A stretch of DNA of 64,000 nt, from the NCBI GenBank assembly GCA_026168455.1, contig CM047426.1, forward strand, positions 40,471,313-40,535,312. The letters are read 5' to 3'. The number at the start of each line of letters is the position of its first letter. Within the stretch, counting starts at the first letter, position 1. The translations under genes were made by a program, and so were the position numbers. The notes under the pieces were generated by a model. It saw only the letters and a program-made list of their open reading frames with translations. It was not told the origin of the DNA and made no database searches. Positions 11,481 through 21,519 of this stretch are shown in pieces. This stretch comes from Theocolax elegans (taxonomy: Eukaryota > Arthropoda > Insecta > Hymenoptera > Cerocephalidae).

Positions 11481-12685
11481 TTGTTTAAAAAATATACGTT
11501 TTAACCAGAAATACTTAATTAATTAAATTATGTTCAATATCATAATAATTTTATTAATATCACGTAGTTAACATCTATATATGTTTCTATAAATTTCAAC
11601 TATTCATCGTCCTCTTTTTTCGTGTTCGTCACGCAATACCAGCTGCGTCTGGGGTACCTCTCTTTCGAGTCTCGACGCGCTGTCCACTTCGTAATTGTGA
11701 CATATTCAATATCATCGTTCATAATTTACCAAACTCTTACATTTGAAAAATACTCCTTTGTTTATTGCAGTTATAAATAATATTCTGTTGCGTCGCCAGC
11801 AAGATAAGGCCTTCTTTTAATTTAAGTTTATTTGATTCGGAAAAACGATCGTAAATGTATTTAAAATAGACTCATTACCGAATGCTAAATACATTGTTTG
11901 AAAAGAAATCCGCGACTTGGGTTGATTACGTCGCACTATGGCTGGTGGTTTTTCCACCGCTAGAGGGAGATGACTATTTCTCTACACTTGCTAGAGAGAT
12001 TGTTATCTGCTTTTATATATAATGACGTATAACATCTTACTGGTCTCGCAGTACATCATGCGACAGGCGTCTATGATAAGATCTCTCCAGTTCCTTACTG
12101 AGGAGTCCAAACTGGATATCGAGGTCGAAGCGGTTATAACTTTTATTTGATGGAGGCCTTGTTCTGCGAAATTCCACTATAGTAAATGAAAGACCGTAAA
12201 TGCCTTTTAAATAGACTCATTACCGAATGCTAAATCCATTGTTTGAAATTTTAAATAATTATTGCGTGTACGCTAACGTCTAAATGAATCTTAAAAAATG
12301 TACAAAATAAACTGCATTCTAGTGAACCGAAATTTATGTGTTGAAAAAGCATTTTGACGAATCTCATTAAACGCAAATAAAATTTTAAGAGTTAGTTAAA
12401 CCCTAATAAAATCATTTAAACATTAGTCGCGAAAAAATATGTACAAGAATTTTCTAACACCATGTAAGTTGATAGACAGTGAAAAATGTCCTAAATATTA
12501 TTACGTATAAGGGAGATTTTCAGAATATGTATTAATTTTTCCAAGTTCTTGTAAATTATTCTATAAAGTTTACTAATTTTTTATCATTAAACTTTATATA
12601 CTTTTTAATAGAATATTTTTCTCGCACAATTTTTAATCTAAACGATTAGACTAATGATTGTTGAAATTTTATCGATCTTCCCGCT
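11481..12685. other. Unrecognised sequence with a 60-bp direct repeat pair
   Basis: No gene seen. A sequence containing AGACTCATTACCGAATGC occurs at about 11843-11905 and again at 12185-12252, flanking about 270 bp. The flanked stretch contains a small hairpin (CCAGTT...AACTGG near 12090-12118). Possibly a short non-autonomous element or LTR-like remnant; not assigned. Confidence 0.5.
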
Positions 12686-13080
12686 ATGGTCTATAACTTA
12701 ATTGACAGAGCAACAAAACTTGCATATAAAAAATTCCATCATAATAATATAAATGAAATAAAAGAATGTCTACTAAAAAACAACTATCATCCCGAATTTT
12801 TTATTGAAAAACACATTAAAAAACGTCTCGCAATCTTAAATAAACAAGCAAAATAATCAATACAGAAAGAAAAATAATAATTATAAACTGGTCCTTACTT
12901 TACCATATTCTAGAAACCTTTACGAAAAAAGGTTAACTAATTTAAAACAGCACGGAATAAAAACTATCCCATAGAAAATAAAGTGATATACTGATATATT
13001 GTCATAATTAAAGAGAAAGACACAACAGATAAAAATACTCTAAATAATGTTAAATATAAATTAAATTGTGTTGGTTGCAA
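12686..13080 (+). pseudogene. Penelope-like element fragment
   Basis: Plus-strand frame with several stops encodes VYNLIDRATKLAYKKFHH, NNYHPEFFIEKHIKKRL and later VKYKLNCVGCN. These correspond to FNLIDRAILLSDSTFHQ, NNKYPKCFINNAINTRLRK and VVYKFNCKNC of the PLE at 7196, so this is the RT/endonuclease linker and the first strand of the GIY-YIG domain of a related, older PLE. It stops abruptly at about 13080, before the catalytic GIY-YIG core. Confidence 0.75.
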
Positions 13081-13084
13081 TCCC

Positions 13085-13260
13085 TACTAGCACACAACGT
13101 TGTGGCAATGTTGTGGAGACGTTATCTTAGCAACATTCCAACGTTGTTATGCAACATGGGAAATATTTTATAAGTTGCCGCGATGGGAGGAAACCAATGC
13201 TGAAACAATATCTGAGCAACGTTGAAAAACAAGCTACAAAATCTGCTTTGTTTAAAAGTT
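13085..13260. repeat. ACAACGTTG-word cluster
   Basis: Several ACAACGTTG / CAATGTTG / CAACGTTGAA words in both orientations within 170 bp. Looks like the end of a dispersed non-coding repeat. No coding potential. Confidence 0.3.
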
Positions 13261-13741
13261 GAATATCACATTCTTAAAAGTTGAAGAACACATTCTTTCC
13301 TTTTTGTAATGTTTCCGTGGTCAATGCCACCCTCTTCAGACTGTACAAAAGGTTTTATTTATAAATAACACTGTACACACGGATAAAATTAAGAAAGTTA
13401 TAAGAAAAAGGAAATTATAATTTACCTTCTAAAATAAACACTGTGATTCGTATACGAAAATTTCGTCGCAAGTTAGTTTTCCTTATTATTATTTAAGAAA
13501 CGTCAAAATAGATATATATACTCGACGCAAATTTTCTGTAATATATGAAACATATACAAATCGCACCTACTTATACAGTAATGAATCGATCGGGAGCGAG
13601 TAATAATATTTACAGTTTTTCTGTTGTTGACGGCTGATTTAACGAGATTCCATTTTAATTTAATTTAGTTTTCTTGTTTGTTTATTGAATTTTTTTGTAA
13701 ATTAATATGCACCATTTCGTTTCCAATCTTTTACCATAGTT
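13261..13741. other. AT-rich sequence with no recognised gene
   Basis: Nothing supportable seen in this stretch. Confidence 0.5.
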
Positions 13742-13932
13742 CGCTTCTTTATCTAAAATTAAAAAATTTTACCAATAAAATTTATGATTATTATTCTGTA
13801 TAAATAAAAGGAGACAAATTATCACACGAGTTAATGAACATTAAAAGTAAAGATTCCGTCGTTTTTTAACATATACAGAAAAATAATCATAAATTTTATT
13901 GGAAAATTTTTTAAATTTTAGACAAAGAAGCG
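13742..13932. mobile_element. Short foldback MITE
   Basis: Inverted arms of about 60 bp: CGCTTCTTTATCTAAAATT at the left and its near-complement AAATTTTAGACAAAGAAGCG at the right, with about 70 bp between them. Non-coding. Confidence 0.65.
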
Positions 13933-14100
13933 ACTCAAGTGAAAATAATTTATAAATTTTTTATAAAAATTTTATAAAATACATTTTATATAGTTTTTAT
14001 AAAAAATTCGTCATATAAAAATTGTATAAAAAGTATATAGAAGGACTGTTTAAAAACTAAATTAAACGTTTCAAATGAGCTGCACCATCCTGCAGTAACG

Positions 14101-14106
14101 GATAAA
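14101..14106. other. Target-site duplication of Polinton A (left), GATAAA
   Basis: Six bases immediately outside the left terminus; the same six bases follow the right terminus at 23452-23457. Polintons generate 6-bp duplications. Confidence 0.88.
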
Positions 14107-15310
14107 AGTAGTATGTAAGCAGGTATAGGGAGTCATAACAAATGACGTCATCAAGGTCACACGTGAGCTTACTTTTTTGTTTATATAAACAAACAATTAA
14201 GATAACATTCTTCCCTGTCAAAAATATACAGCTGTAAAAATAACTGGAAATACAGGTGTAAATCCATGTCATAATACAGCTGTATTGGATTTGCCTGGAT
14301 TTATTAACTGGATTTACAGGTGTAAATCCATGTAATATTAAATGGATTTTTTAATTTTACAAATGTTTTTTTATTTAGATTAACATACAACCTTTGATGG
14401 ATTTTAAACGCAATTTACAGCGATATTATTATTAAGAAAGTGCCCCATTCGACAAATTATCCATGTAATACAACTGTATTGGAGTGAGATTGCGTGGATT
14501 CATTAACTGGATTTACAGGTGTAAATCCATGTAATATTAAATGAATTTACAGGTACACATCCACGTATTATTAAATAGATTTTTTAATTTTACGAATGTT
14601 TTTTCATTTAGATTAATTAATCTCATCGAAGGTTGTATGTTAATCTAAATAAAAAAACATTTGTAAAATTAAAAAATCCATTTAATATTACATGGATTTA
14701 CACCTGTAAATCCAGTTAATAAATCCAGGCAAATCCAATACAGCTGTATTATGACATGGATTTACACCTGTATTTCCAGTTATTTTTACAGCTGTATATT
14801 TTTGACAGGGTTAAGATAACATTCCTATTTCAAGGTCATTCAATACCCTTCTCAGCCAATAATTAAATGACCTTGAAAAAAAAGGAATGTTATCTTAAGA
14901 ATGTTATCTTAATTGTTTATTTATATAAACAAATAAGTAAATAACGTGTGACCTTGATGGCGCCAATTGATATGCCTCTCTATACCTGCTTACAGTATTT
15001 TACTATAAGGTTATTGACCTCGTAAAGGAATGTTATTTTAAGAATGTTATCATATTTGTTTTGTTATATCCTTGAAAAAAGGAATGTTATCTTAATTGTT
15101 TGTTTATGTAAACAAACAAGTAAGCTAACCCATGACCTTGATGACGCCTTTTGATATGTCCCTCTATACCTGCTTACAGTATTTTACTATAAGGTTATTG
15201 ACCTCGTAATGGAATGTTATTCTAAGAATGTTATCTTATTTGTTATATAAACAAACAAGTAGCCAAATACGTGACCTTGATGACGTCATTGTTCTATAGA
15301 GTATCACTAT
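14107..15310. repeat. Left terminal inverted repeat of Polinton A
   Basis: Reads inward the same as the reverse complement of the right end for about 290 bp (ignoring a nested 598-bp insertion), then continues as further partial copies of the same palindromic unit (units near 15000 and 15180). Every unit carries TAAGCAGGTATAG, a TGACGTCA-like site, TCAAGGTCA sites and the palindrome TTTATATAAACAAAC. Perfect TCAAGGTCA sites in either orientation lie near 14152, 14839, 14868, 14950, 15133 and 15276. Confidence 0.85.
14213..14810. mobile_element. Nested foldback element inside the left TIR of Polinton A
   Basis: 598 bp beginning CCCTGTCAAAAATATACAG and ending with the reverse complement; arms of about 185 bp each are rich in TACAGGTGTAAATCCATG words. 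The uninterrupted target (TAACATTCTTAAGATAAC) is preserved in the right TIR at about 23245, which shows a 2-bp TT duplication (14211-14212 and 14811-14812). No coding sequence. Superfamily not recognised. Confidence 0.85.
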
Positions 15311-15446
15311 ACTTGTATACGGTGTTACTCGTACTCTTTTTCATTTTTTTTATACGTTCTCATTTCTCCTACGGTCATTGAACCTGTAAAACTTAGGTTA
15401 CTCTATTTCAAAATCACACCATAATTAAGTACATTTTTTTACTCAC

Positions 15447-15626
15447 TTAAGTAAGTCTCTTGTATCCTTGTTTGTTTGTAACAAAAGCACAGTTTTTAAA
15501 ATAATGATTTGTTTTTGTTTTATCTTTTTCCTTAGACTTCTTTTCTAATAACGGTTGCCGTTCTTCAGTTGTAAAGTTATTTGTATAATTTTTATTATTA
15601 AAATTTTTACTATTTGTATTACCCAT
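15447..15626 (-). CDS. Polinton small protein with N-myristoylation signal (copy A)
   Basis: 59 codons, starting MGNTNSKNF and ending QGYKRLT, stop at 15447. The start is chosen because the same ATG and same length are kept in Polinton B (47349-47528). Glycine at position 2 followed by N-T-N-S fits the N-myristoylation consensus; residues EERQPLLEKK contain an acidic dileucine motif; the middle is lysine-rich. No transmembrane segment. I infer a membrane-anchored peripheral protein, perhaps for virion assembly or egress. It is the last gene before the terminal repeat. I do not know a named family for it. Confidence 0.75.
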   Translation of the reverse strand: MGNTNSKNFNNKNYTNNFTTEERQPLLEKKSKEKDKTKTNHYFKNCAFVTNKQGYKRLT

Positions 15627-15847
15627 CTTGAATGACGGTTAAACAATTACTATAAGTAAAATATTCTTTGATCTGAGTTATATAAGACTAGTAAATAACG
15701 GTAACTCAATGTAGAGGGGGTAAATTCTAATCTGATTGGTGGAAATGATATATTTTATAGGAGTGGGGATACATTAAATAAAATAAAATAAGAATTAAGA
15801 TTATAATTACGTTTTTTTATTTCGGTATGATGAGCTTCTTTTTACAA

Positions 15848-16669
15848 TTATTCAGATTTTAACATTTGTGTTTCCAAGTTATGAAGTACAGCAGGTATAC
15901 TTATCGCACTTATTTCAGATAAAATTAAGTTTAGCAAATTATTATCCATATCAAACATGCGTTCAATTACGTAAAGTTTTACATCATTTTCATAAATTGT
16001 ATAATATTTATCAAATCTTCCACTTTTACATAACATTTTTAAATCAGTCTTACTGTCCTTTTCAATAACCCTTTTGAAATATTCAATTATGTATTCCATC
16101 ACTTTATTAACATTATCACAGTATTTTGTAAGTTGATCGAGTCTCTGTTGTATGCAAGGAGTCACTAATTTTAATCCGTCAAATGTTACTTTCTGCATGC
16201 AAGTACTTGGTACGTGAACTGATTTTCTTCGTTTGTTCTGACTTTCTTCCCATTGTTGGGATTCCAATTCCTCATCGTTACTTTCTTCCTCATGCAGTTT
16301 CTCTTCCACAATTATAGATTTTAATTTAAACAAGGATTGATACAGTATTTTATGAGAACTTGTTTCAATAAAGTTTGGTTCACTAAACTGTTTAAATCTG
16401 TAACATTCCTGAAGATACGAATCTATCTCATCAAACTTGTTTGTGAATTCAGTCTACGAATTCAAATCAAATTTAACGTGGTAAGTGGGGTATGCAGTGG
16501 AGAGTTTTATAATTGGAGAATAACGGCCGTTTGAGTTTTCCAATCCAATTGATATACGTTTTGAATGAGATTTATTTAAATTGTATGACGTTGTCAAGAG
16601 TAAGTTCCCGTATAAATCACAAACTGTTTTTTCCGTCAGTAGACGACGTTCTTCCGTTTGAGTAGCCAT
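15848..16669 (-). pseudogene. Polinton 273-residue protein (copy A), one premature stop; PC4-like N-terminus suspected
   Basis: Same start, stop and 822-bp length as 46298-47119 in Polinton B, with no indels. Codon 72, TGG in B, is TAG here (16454-16456), so copy A is split. The N-terminal 90 residues (RISIGLEN, VKFDLNSW-region, NKFDEIDSYL) resemble the beta-sheet-then-helix layout of the transcription coactivator PC4/p15 DNA-binding domain; this is inference. The middle is acidic (HEEESNDEELESQ) followed by a basic run (NKRRKS), and the C-terminal half looks helical with no recognised domain. Confidence 0.75.
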
Positions 16670-16749
16670 ATTCTTATTAAAACAGTAATGCACGATTTTA
16701 ACGTCAAAGTTTCTGAAACAGAACTAAGAAGGCTCGAAGCGACGTACCG

Positions 16750-16756
16750 TTTTATA
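16750..16756 (-). promoter_or_regulatory. TATA box, copy A 273-residue gene
   Basis: TATAAAA on the minus strand about 80 bases upstream of the ATG at 16669. Conserved at the equivalent place in Polinton B (46244-46250), as is the surrounding sequence. Confidence 0.55.
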
Positions 16757-17081
16757 AGTGTACTCCCACCACTAATTGTATCCTTACGTCATAGGGAGAA
16801 ATAGTCAACCGACCAATGAGAGGTACAGCTATCCCTCCACTGTAACTAACAATTTAACTTATCTCTTAGAAGAGGGAAAATGAAATGAAATACCTTTAAT
16901 ATTTTATCTTTGACGTTCTAAGAAATTATTACGGTTGGTTTTTGTTACATCCGGTTTATTTCTACGAAATGAATATGCTAAGAAGAGAATAGGTAATTTT
17001 ATACTTATCACATATAAATAGGAAACAGTGGTTTTGGAATGTAACAGACTAAACACATACGGGCATACTATTACACTACGT

Positions 17082-17629
17082 TTATTTCATATAACATTTT
17101 TTTGCAATACATGACTGGTTACATATTCCATATCCTATAGATCGCTCATTATTAAATACGTGTACTTGATTGGATAATTTAACATTATTATTTTTTAATA
17201 TATTTGAATACAATTTTACAATTATTTCATCGTTTTTTCTTGAATTTGTAGAAAACTTGTTACAAAATGAGAGTAAATTATTATAACGGTACATATGATA
17301 AAGAAACACAACACAATACTGTCCACACACTTTCGAATCAATACTTTGCAATTTTTTCGTATTCCATCGGTATTGTACGCAGTTTCTTCTGATTCCTTCG
17401 ATATGATGAGAAGAGAGTGGGGGACTCCGTAACTGTCAAAGTATGTACCGTACCCATTTTTATCTATATAGATAGCAATCCAATGCGATTCTTTTTTAGT
17501 ATGATCATCGGTATTTGCAACAATTGCAACTGGTTTTTCCATTAATCTGGGAATGCGGTCAGCAGCATACACTCCTATAGTTTTAGCTTTCAGTTTTGCA
17601 ATCACTTTTAGTATTTGCTGCGTATTCAT
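17082..17629 (-). pseudogene. Polinton adenain-like cysteine protease, frameshifted
   Basis: Starts MNTQQILKVIAKLK three bases after the stop of the upstream 160-residue gene. Catalytic triad elements are visible in order: His in KESHWIAIYID, acid in YGTYFDSYG, and the nucleophile Cys in KVCGQYCVVF. The His/Asp part (17629 to about 17352) and the Cys part (about 17351-17082) lie in different frames, so a one-base change near 17350 inactivates it. In the family this protease processes capsid precursors, as adenain does in adenoviruses. Ends NQSCIAKKCYMK. Confidence 0.85.
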
Positions 17630-17632
17630 TTT

Positions 17633-18115
17633 TTAAGTATTTTTCAATATCGTACACATTACTTGATTCAGAGCACATACGAAGCGTTTATCTCTAACAA
17701 CTATATGACGATGAGACATGCATGAAATGCTTCGATGATTATTTTTCAGATCTTCAAATGTCGGTGATAACATTTGCTCAACGTTCATAACTTCACAAGC
17801 TACCACCTTTTCAAGATATTCCTGTTTCTCGTGTCCACGAGTATAAAACCTATTTGTGGCTTTTGACAGGGACCGTAAATGTTCTTCAAGTTGTTCTACA
17901 CTAGTATCACCATCGTTCCATCTTATACCATGATAATAGTTCGATACATACTGGTTACACCGTTTAATTTCTAACGGTAACTCAGAGTATTCATGTGGAG
18001 ACTTGATCACCCAATGCCAAAACATCCGTTCACTTAAAGAAATTACTGCCACTTCCTTAGGAATGAAGGTGTTGTTCCAATTTCTTAAACTTTGTATATC
18101 TACGATGTAATCCAT
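17633..18115 (-). CDS. Polinton 160-residue conserved protein
   Basis: Intact frame starting MDYIVDIQSLRNWNN and ending MCTILKNT, between major capsid and protease. From memory of insect Polinton neighbourhoods, a protein of this type (VDIQ near the start, then PKE, then NYHG.RWNDGDT, and a C-terminal C..H...CA..N) commonly sits beside the protease. The opening strand recalls an RNase-H-like/DEDD exonuclease fold without an obvious full acidic set; this is a guess. C-terminal cysteines and histidines (SCMSHRH, FVCALNQ) could bind zinc. The corresponding gene is deleted from Polinton B. Confidence 0.7.
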   Translation of the reverse strand: MDYIVDIQSLRNWNNTFIPKEVAVISLSERMFWHWVIKSPHEYSELPLEIKRCNQYVSNYYHGIRWNDGDTSVEQLEEHLRSLSKATNRFYTRGHEKQEYLEKVVACEVMNVEQMLSPTFEDLKNNHRSISCMSHRHIVVRDKRFVCALNQVMCTILKNT

Positions 18116-18197
18116 TTTGATAAGTTAGCGTTCACTCGTTGCCTGTGAAGTGTGATGTAGAAACGCCCGTTTTTATTCACTCATCCCCACCTTAAAG

Positions 18198-19200
18198 TCA
18201 AGCGCCAAAATCCGTAATAATTTGACGACTTGAATCGATTTCAAGAACGTTATCAAATTCGCTGTAAACTATGCAATTAATTGTAGAAGTCAAGGCTTCT
18301 TCGAATTTCAATTCTATACGAACACTTCCATGTTTCACCAAATTCCAGTGCATGTTTGAATTTGCTGCAAGGTCGGGCGTTAAATCAAAAGCAAAGAGAC
18401 AATAGCCTCTGTTGTATTCGGTACGCGGTATGTTGATTGGTTCGTTTAGAAAATGTATTCCACTTCCAGAAAACAATGTTTGATAAGCTTCTACGTACAG
18501 AGGATTATCTCCGCTAAATTTTGGTTGTAATGGTTTTCCAGGCACTTGTACACCATCAATGTACAGTGAAAGATGATTGATATTGTAGTGATGGAAATTA
18601 AATGAATTATATTTTCGATTTCCATTAAAAGCTTTGTTATCTACAAACCCAATTATAATTCTTTTAGGTAATTGTCCAAGAATAACATTGCCCAATGTAT
18701 CTCCGAAAATACCACTGTGTAAAGTAAAAGATTTCACTTCTACACGACTAGTAGGATATTTTGCTGTCGATTTGGTTAGAGCATTTGCATGAGCTAGTAT
18801 TATACCAGGACTTACACGAACTCGACGAACGATGAGTGAAGCTTCCTTTATATGAACACTAAATTTATCGTTTTCTGCGGCATCCATTAGACAAAATGAA
18901 TCTTTACTACGTACCAAGCGTATCCTCAGTTCTACACCGTTGAGTAAAAATTAATTTTGATTAAATACATCACAGTGCAAATGACCCATCATGTCTACCG
19001 TTTTTTTCCCACCAGTAAAATATTGTCGGTTCAATAATCCTATATTAGCACCAGGTTCTAAACGTGGTATGATAGGTAACGCATCCATTTTTCCAGGAGT
19101 ATCAATACACCATAACCCCATAGTAAGATTTGAATTCATAGTTTCAGCAGAGTAATTAAGCAATGTTTCGATGTACGCCCTGTACGGGTATACATTAAAA
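18198..19200 (-). pseudogene. Polinton major capsid protein (C-terminal two-thirds), one internal stop
   Basis: Double-jelly-roll major capsid family, recognised from YPYRAYIETLLNY, IDTPGKMDALP and GHLHCDVFNQ, continuing after a TAA at 18951-18953 into LLNGVELRIRLVRSKDSF and on to the C-terminus at 18198. Both sides of the stop are open in the same frame, so it is a single nonsense change. The N-terminal roughly 115 residues, present in Polinton B at 45127-45470, are missing because the internal deletion joins polymerase sequence directly to the capsid at about 19198. The C-terminal part (18917-18198) is well preserved. Confidence 0.85.
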
Positions 19201-19889
19201 ACTTTACAACAATTAGAGCACATTTTTACAACTTCACACAATTTTTTATTATTTTTTTTATAACTACCATACTTTTTATAATTATCAAAACATTGTTGTT
19301 TGTAACATGTTCTACTGCAATCATTACACGTATCTGACGCATTACTTTCCGACGCACAAGGAGGGGTCACAAAACACCGAGCACACTTGACTGTACACTT
19401 ATGCGAATTTATGTATGTATACTTTTTATTGCAAGATTCACAAAAGAATCTTGATTCTGCTGCTGCAGTTAAATTTAAAAACGTATTAAAATGTCGCGCG
19501 TTAGAGTCGTATAAAATATTTATATTACCCTGAATACCATTACTATTTTCGTTTACGTATGGCCGACTATCGAAAAAAGCAGGTACACCGCTTCCTAAAG
19601 TCTCATTATCGTAAATAACTATTGCTATATTTTTTTGTGCATAATGTTGTTGAAATAGCTGTATCTCATGAATTCCGCACCCTTCCAATGGAATATTAAC
19701 GTTTGATGATATAAGAAGTTGATCAGCTTTTTGTTCCTGCATTTTTCGACGACCGTCTCGAATAATTTCCCATTTTTTGTGAGATTTTTCCGTTGACAAT
19801 AACTTTAAGTTAACAAATGCTTCTCCTACTACGAGCGCTCGAGGTAAACATTTATTATCTCTATTTCTTATAGTTACAATCGAACGCAT
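18951..19889 (-). CDS. Chimeric open frame: polymerase B N-terminus fused in frame to major capsid
   Basis: 312 open codons. Residues 1 to about 230 are the cysteine-rich N-terminal region of Polinton DNA polymerase B (FFCESCNKKYTYINSHKC, CARCF, CNDCSRTC); from about 231 it continues as major capsid protein. The junction near 19198 has only about 2 bp of shared sequence. The open frame is a by-product of deletion; I see no sign that it is selected as a fusion protein. Confidence 0.8.
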   Translation of the reverse strand: MRSIVTIRNRDNKCLPRALVVGEAFVNLKLLSTEKSHKKWEIIRDGRRKMQEQKADQLLISSNVNIPLEGCGIHEIQLFQQHYAQKNIAIVIYDNETLGSGVPAFFDSRPYVNENSNGIQGNINILYDSNARHFNTFLNLTAAAESRFFCESCNKKYTYINSHKCTVKCARCFVTPPCASESNASDTCNDCSRTCYKQQCFDNYKKYGSYKKNNKKLCEVVKMCSNCCKVFNVYPYRAYIETLLNYSAETMNSNLTMGLWCIDTPGKMDALPIIPRLEPGANIGLLNRQYFTGGKKTVDMMGHLHCDVFNQN

Positions 19890-20174
19890 TCCTAAATTAT
19901 TTAGTACAATTTTTTTTCTTGTTCCACTCTCACCGGTAGGTACGTCAACGAGAGATACTGTTAATATAAAGGTTTCATCTAATTGAAAACTTTAATTACT
20001 TTGAGTTAATCCACTGATTAACGACCAGAGATCATTTATAAGAAAATTATTGACAGGCCGATACGATAGACCTGCTGGACCCTTGGCAAAATTCGTATTT
20101 TGTATTCCAATACTTATAAAATCATTTGGGACACTTCGTGAAATTATAAAAGAATGTATATGACGGATGGCCAT
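19200..20174 (-). pseudogene. Polinton protein-primed DNA polymerase B, N-terminal part only
   Basis: Begins MAIRHIHSFIISRS at 20174. A TAA at 19992 replaces the GAA seen in Polinton B, after which the reading continues (IVLNNLGMRSIVTIRNRD) and enters the cysteine-rich region. The exonuclease and polymerase domains are gone, removed by the deletion at 19198. Compare 36154-39794 for the rest of the gene. Confidence 0.8.
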
Positions 20175-20199
20175 TTCTAACTATGTACTTGGGTTAACA

Positions 20200-20600
20200 T
20201 TACCAACACGAGAAGGAGCCACTATTTTAATTAACAATCGTTCATCGTTAATTTTGTATTTACTTATGTATTTGTGATTTTCCTCATATATAATAAAACG
20301 CTCACCGGGACCGTGAATTTCATTGTCGATCTCATCGGAATCAGAAGACTCGTTGTCTTCGATGGATGAATCGCGGTTTCTCTGAATATCATTATCTCCT
20401 CCACATCCATATTGTGCTATATCAATCAGAGACGTATCCGCATCGTACCCGGAAGTTTTGCCATTGGTTGCATACGATTTTGAAATAAATGAATCAGCAG
20501 TGTCAGAAGCTGACGAATATAAGTCTGCATTATAATCATAATTTATTGTTGATTCTGAATTGGAACTCTCAGACGTATTATATTCTGCAAAAAATTAAAA
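20200..20600 (-). pseudogene. Polinton acidic ORF 2 (copy A)
   Basis: Open minus-strand frame from a good 3' splice-like site (TTTTTTGCAG, about 20600) to a stop just before the polymerase start. Encodes serine/acid-rich sequence (SSNSESTINYDYN, SDSDEIDNEIHGPGERF) ending NVNPST. The same protein is open in Polinton B (35745-36149). No ATG near the start, so it is probably a spliced exon. Function unknown. Confidence 0.5.
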
Positions 20601-20660
20601 TTTAGTAATATTTTATTTGATAACAGATTAAAATAAGAAAACATAAAGCTAATTACATTA

Positions 20661-21437
20661 TGCCTCAGGTGGTCCGGAAAAGCTTTCAGAAACTCGAGAT
20701 AAAAGGTCCTCCAGATCATTTTCAGTAAATAAGGTGGAATGTAAATCTAATAGAATATCTCGTATCCATCTTAGTTCCTGTGCTTTACGAACATCTATAA
20801 TTCTTTGTACTTCGTTAAATAAAAATGGCGGTAGTAAATGAACGTTCTCAAAGCTTCTCCGAATTACTTTAAAAATTATTATTATACAGATTGTGTAAAT
20901 ATGAGAAACCGAATTTTTTATTTAAAAAATACTTACTTTCGTTGATTTGCATATCGTGTGCGCTACGTTGATCGAAAGTGTGGGTGGTTACCCTACTATG
21001 TTCTCTCGTCTGAAACACCATTTCTCTGTACGGTGGTACCCTACGAATAAAATTGTGTATCATTTCCCTTCTTTCAGTCGAACGAATAATTACGACAGGT
21101 GCTGCTGCAGTAGATGGTGTTGGTTCGGGTGTACGCACACGTTGATTCACAAGTGTATGCAACTGTTCCCTGGAATTTTCGTATAACATCAAAAATTGTT
21201 CGTGATTTCTTCTAAAAGGGTTTTCCTCTGCATCCAAATCAGATGTTTCTTCCGATGAAGATGAATCATTCATCGCAACCCTGACTTGATTTTCATTAAA
21301 TGCTTCCTCCACTTGAGCAGAAGGTTCATCATCCGAATCATAGGAACAGTCACTGGATGTATCAACATTATCGTTGTTTTCCGATTCTTCATTTTCCTTC
21401 TCCTCCTCCTCTGCTTCACGCAATAAGTTTTCTCGAG
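20661..21437 (-). CDS. Polinton acidic ORF 1 (copy A), probably spliced
   Basis: Starts after a 3' splice-like TATTTTTAG at about 21438 with ARENLLREAEEEE, then an acidic serine-rich stretch (SSDCSYDSDDEPS, SSSSEETSDLDAEEN), PTPST, and a more structured part (STERREMIHNFIRRVP, HTFDQRSAHDMQINE). A strong 5' splice-like AAA|GTAAGTAT lies at about 20936. A second open stretch (ENVHLLPPFLFNEVQRI to SFSGPPEA, stop near 20661) probably belongs to it or a following exon. No initiator ATG is visible. No known domain; a nuclear regulatory role would be a guess. Confidence 0.5.
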
Positions 21438-21519
21438 CTAAAAATAATACAATCGATTTTTACTATATATATATATGTGAATTTAATCATTTAGAATATT
21501 TATTTTTACATAATAATTG

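Noticed and set aside
12050..12140. Hammerhead-like CTGAGGAGTCC...GGATATCGAGG
   Set aside because: The GAAA box does not follow the putative stem II and the core differs at several bases; only a simple hairpin is supportable.
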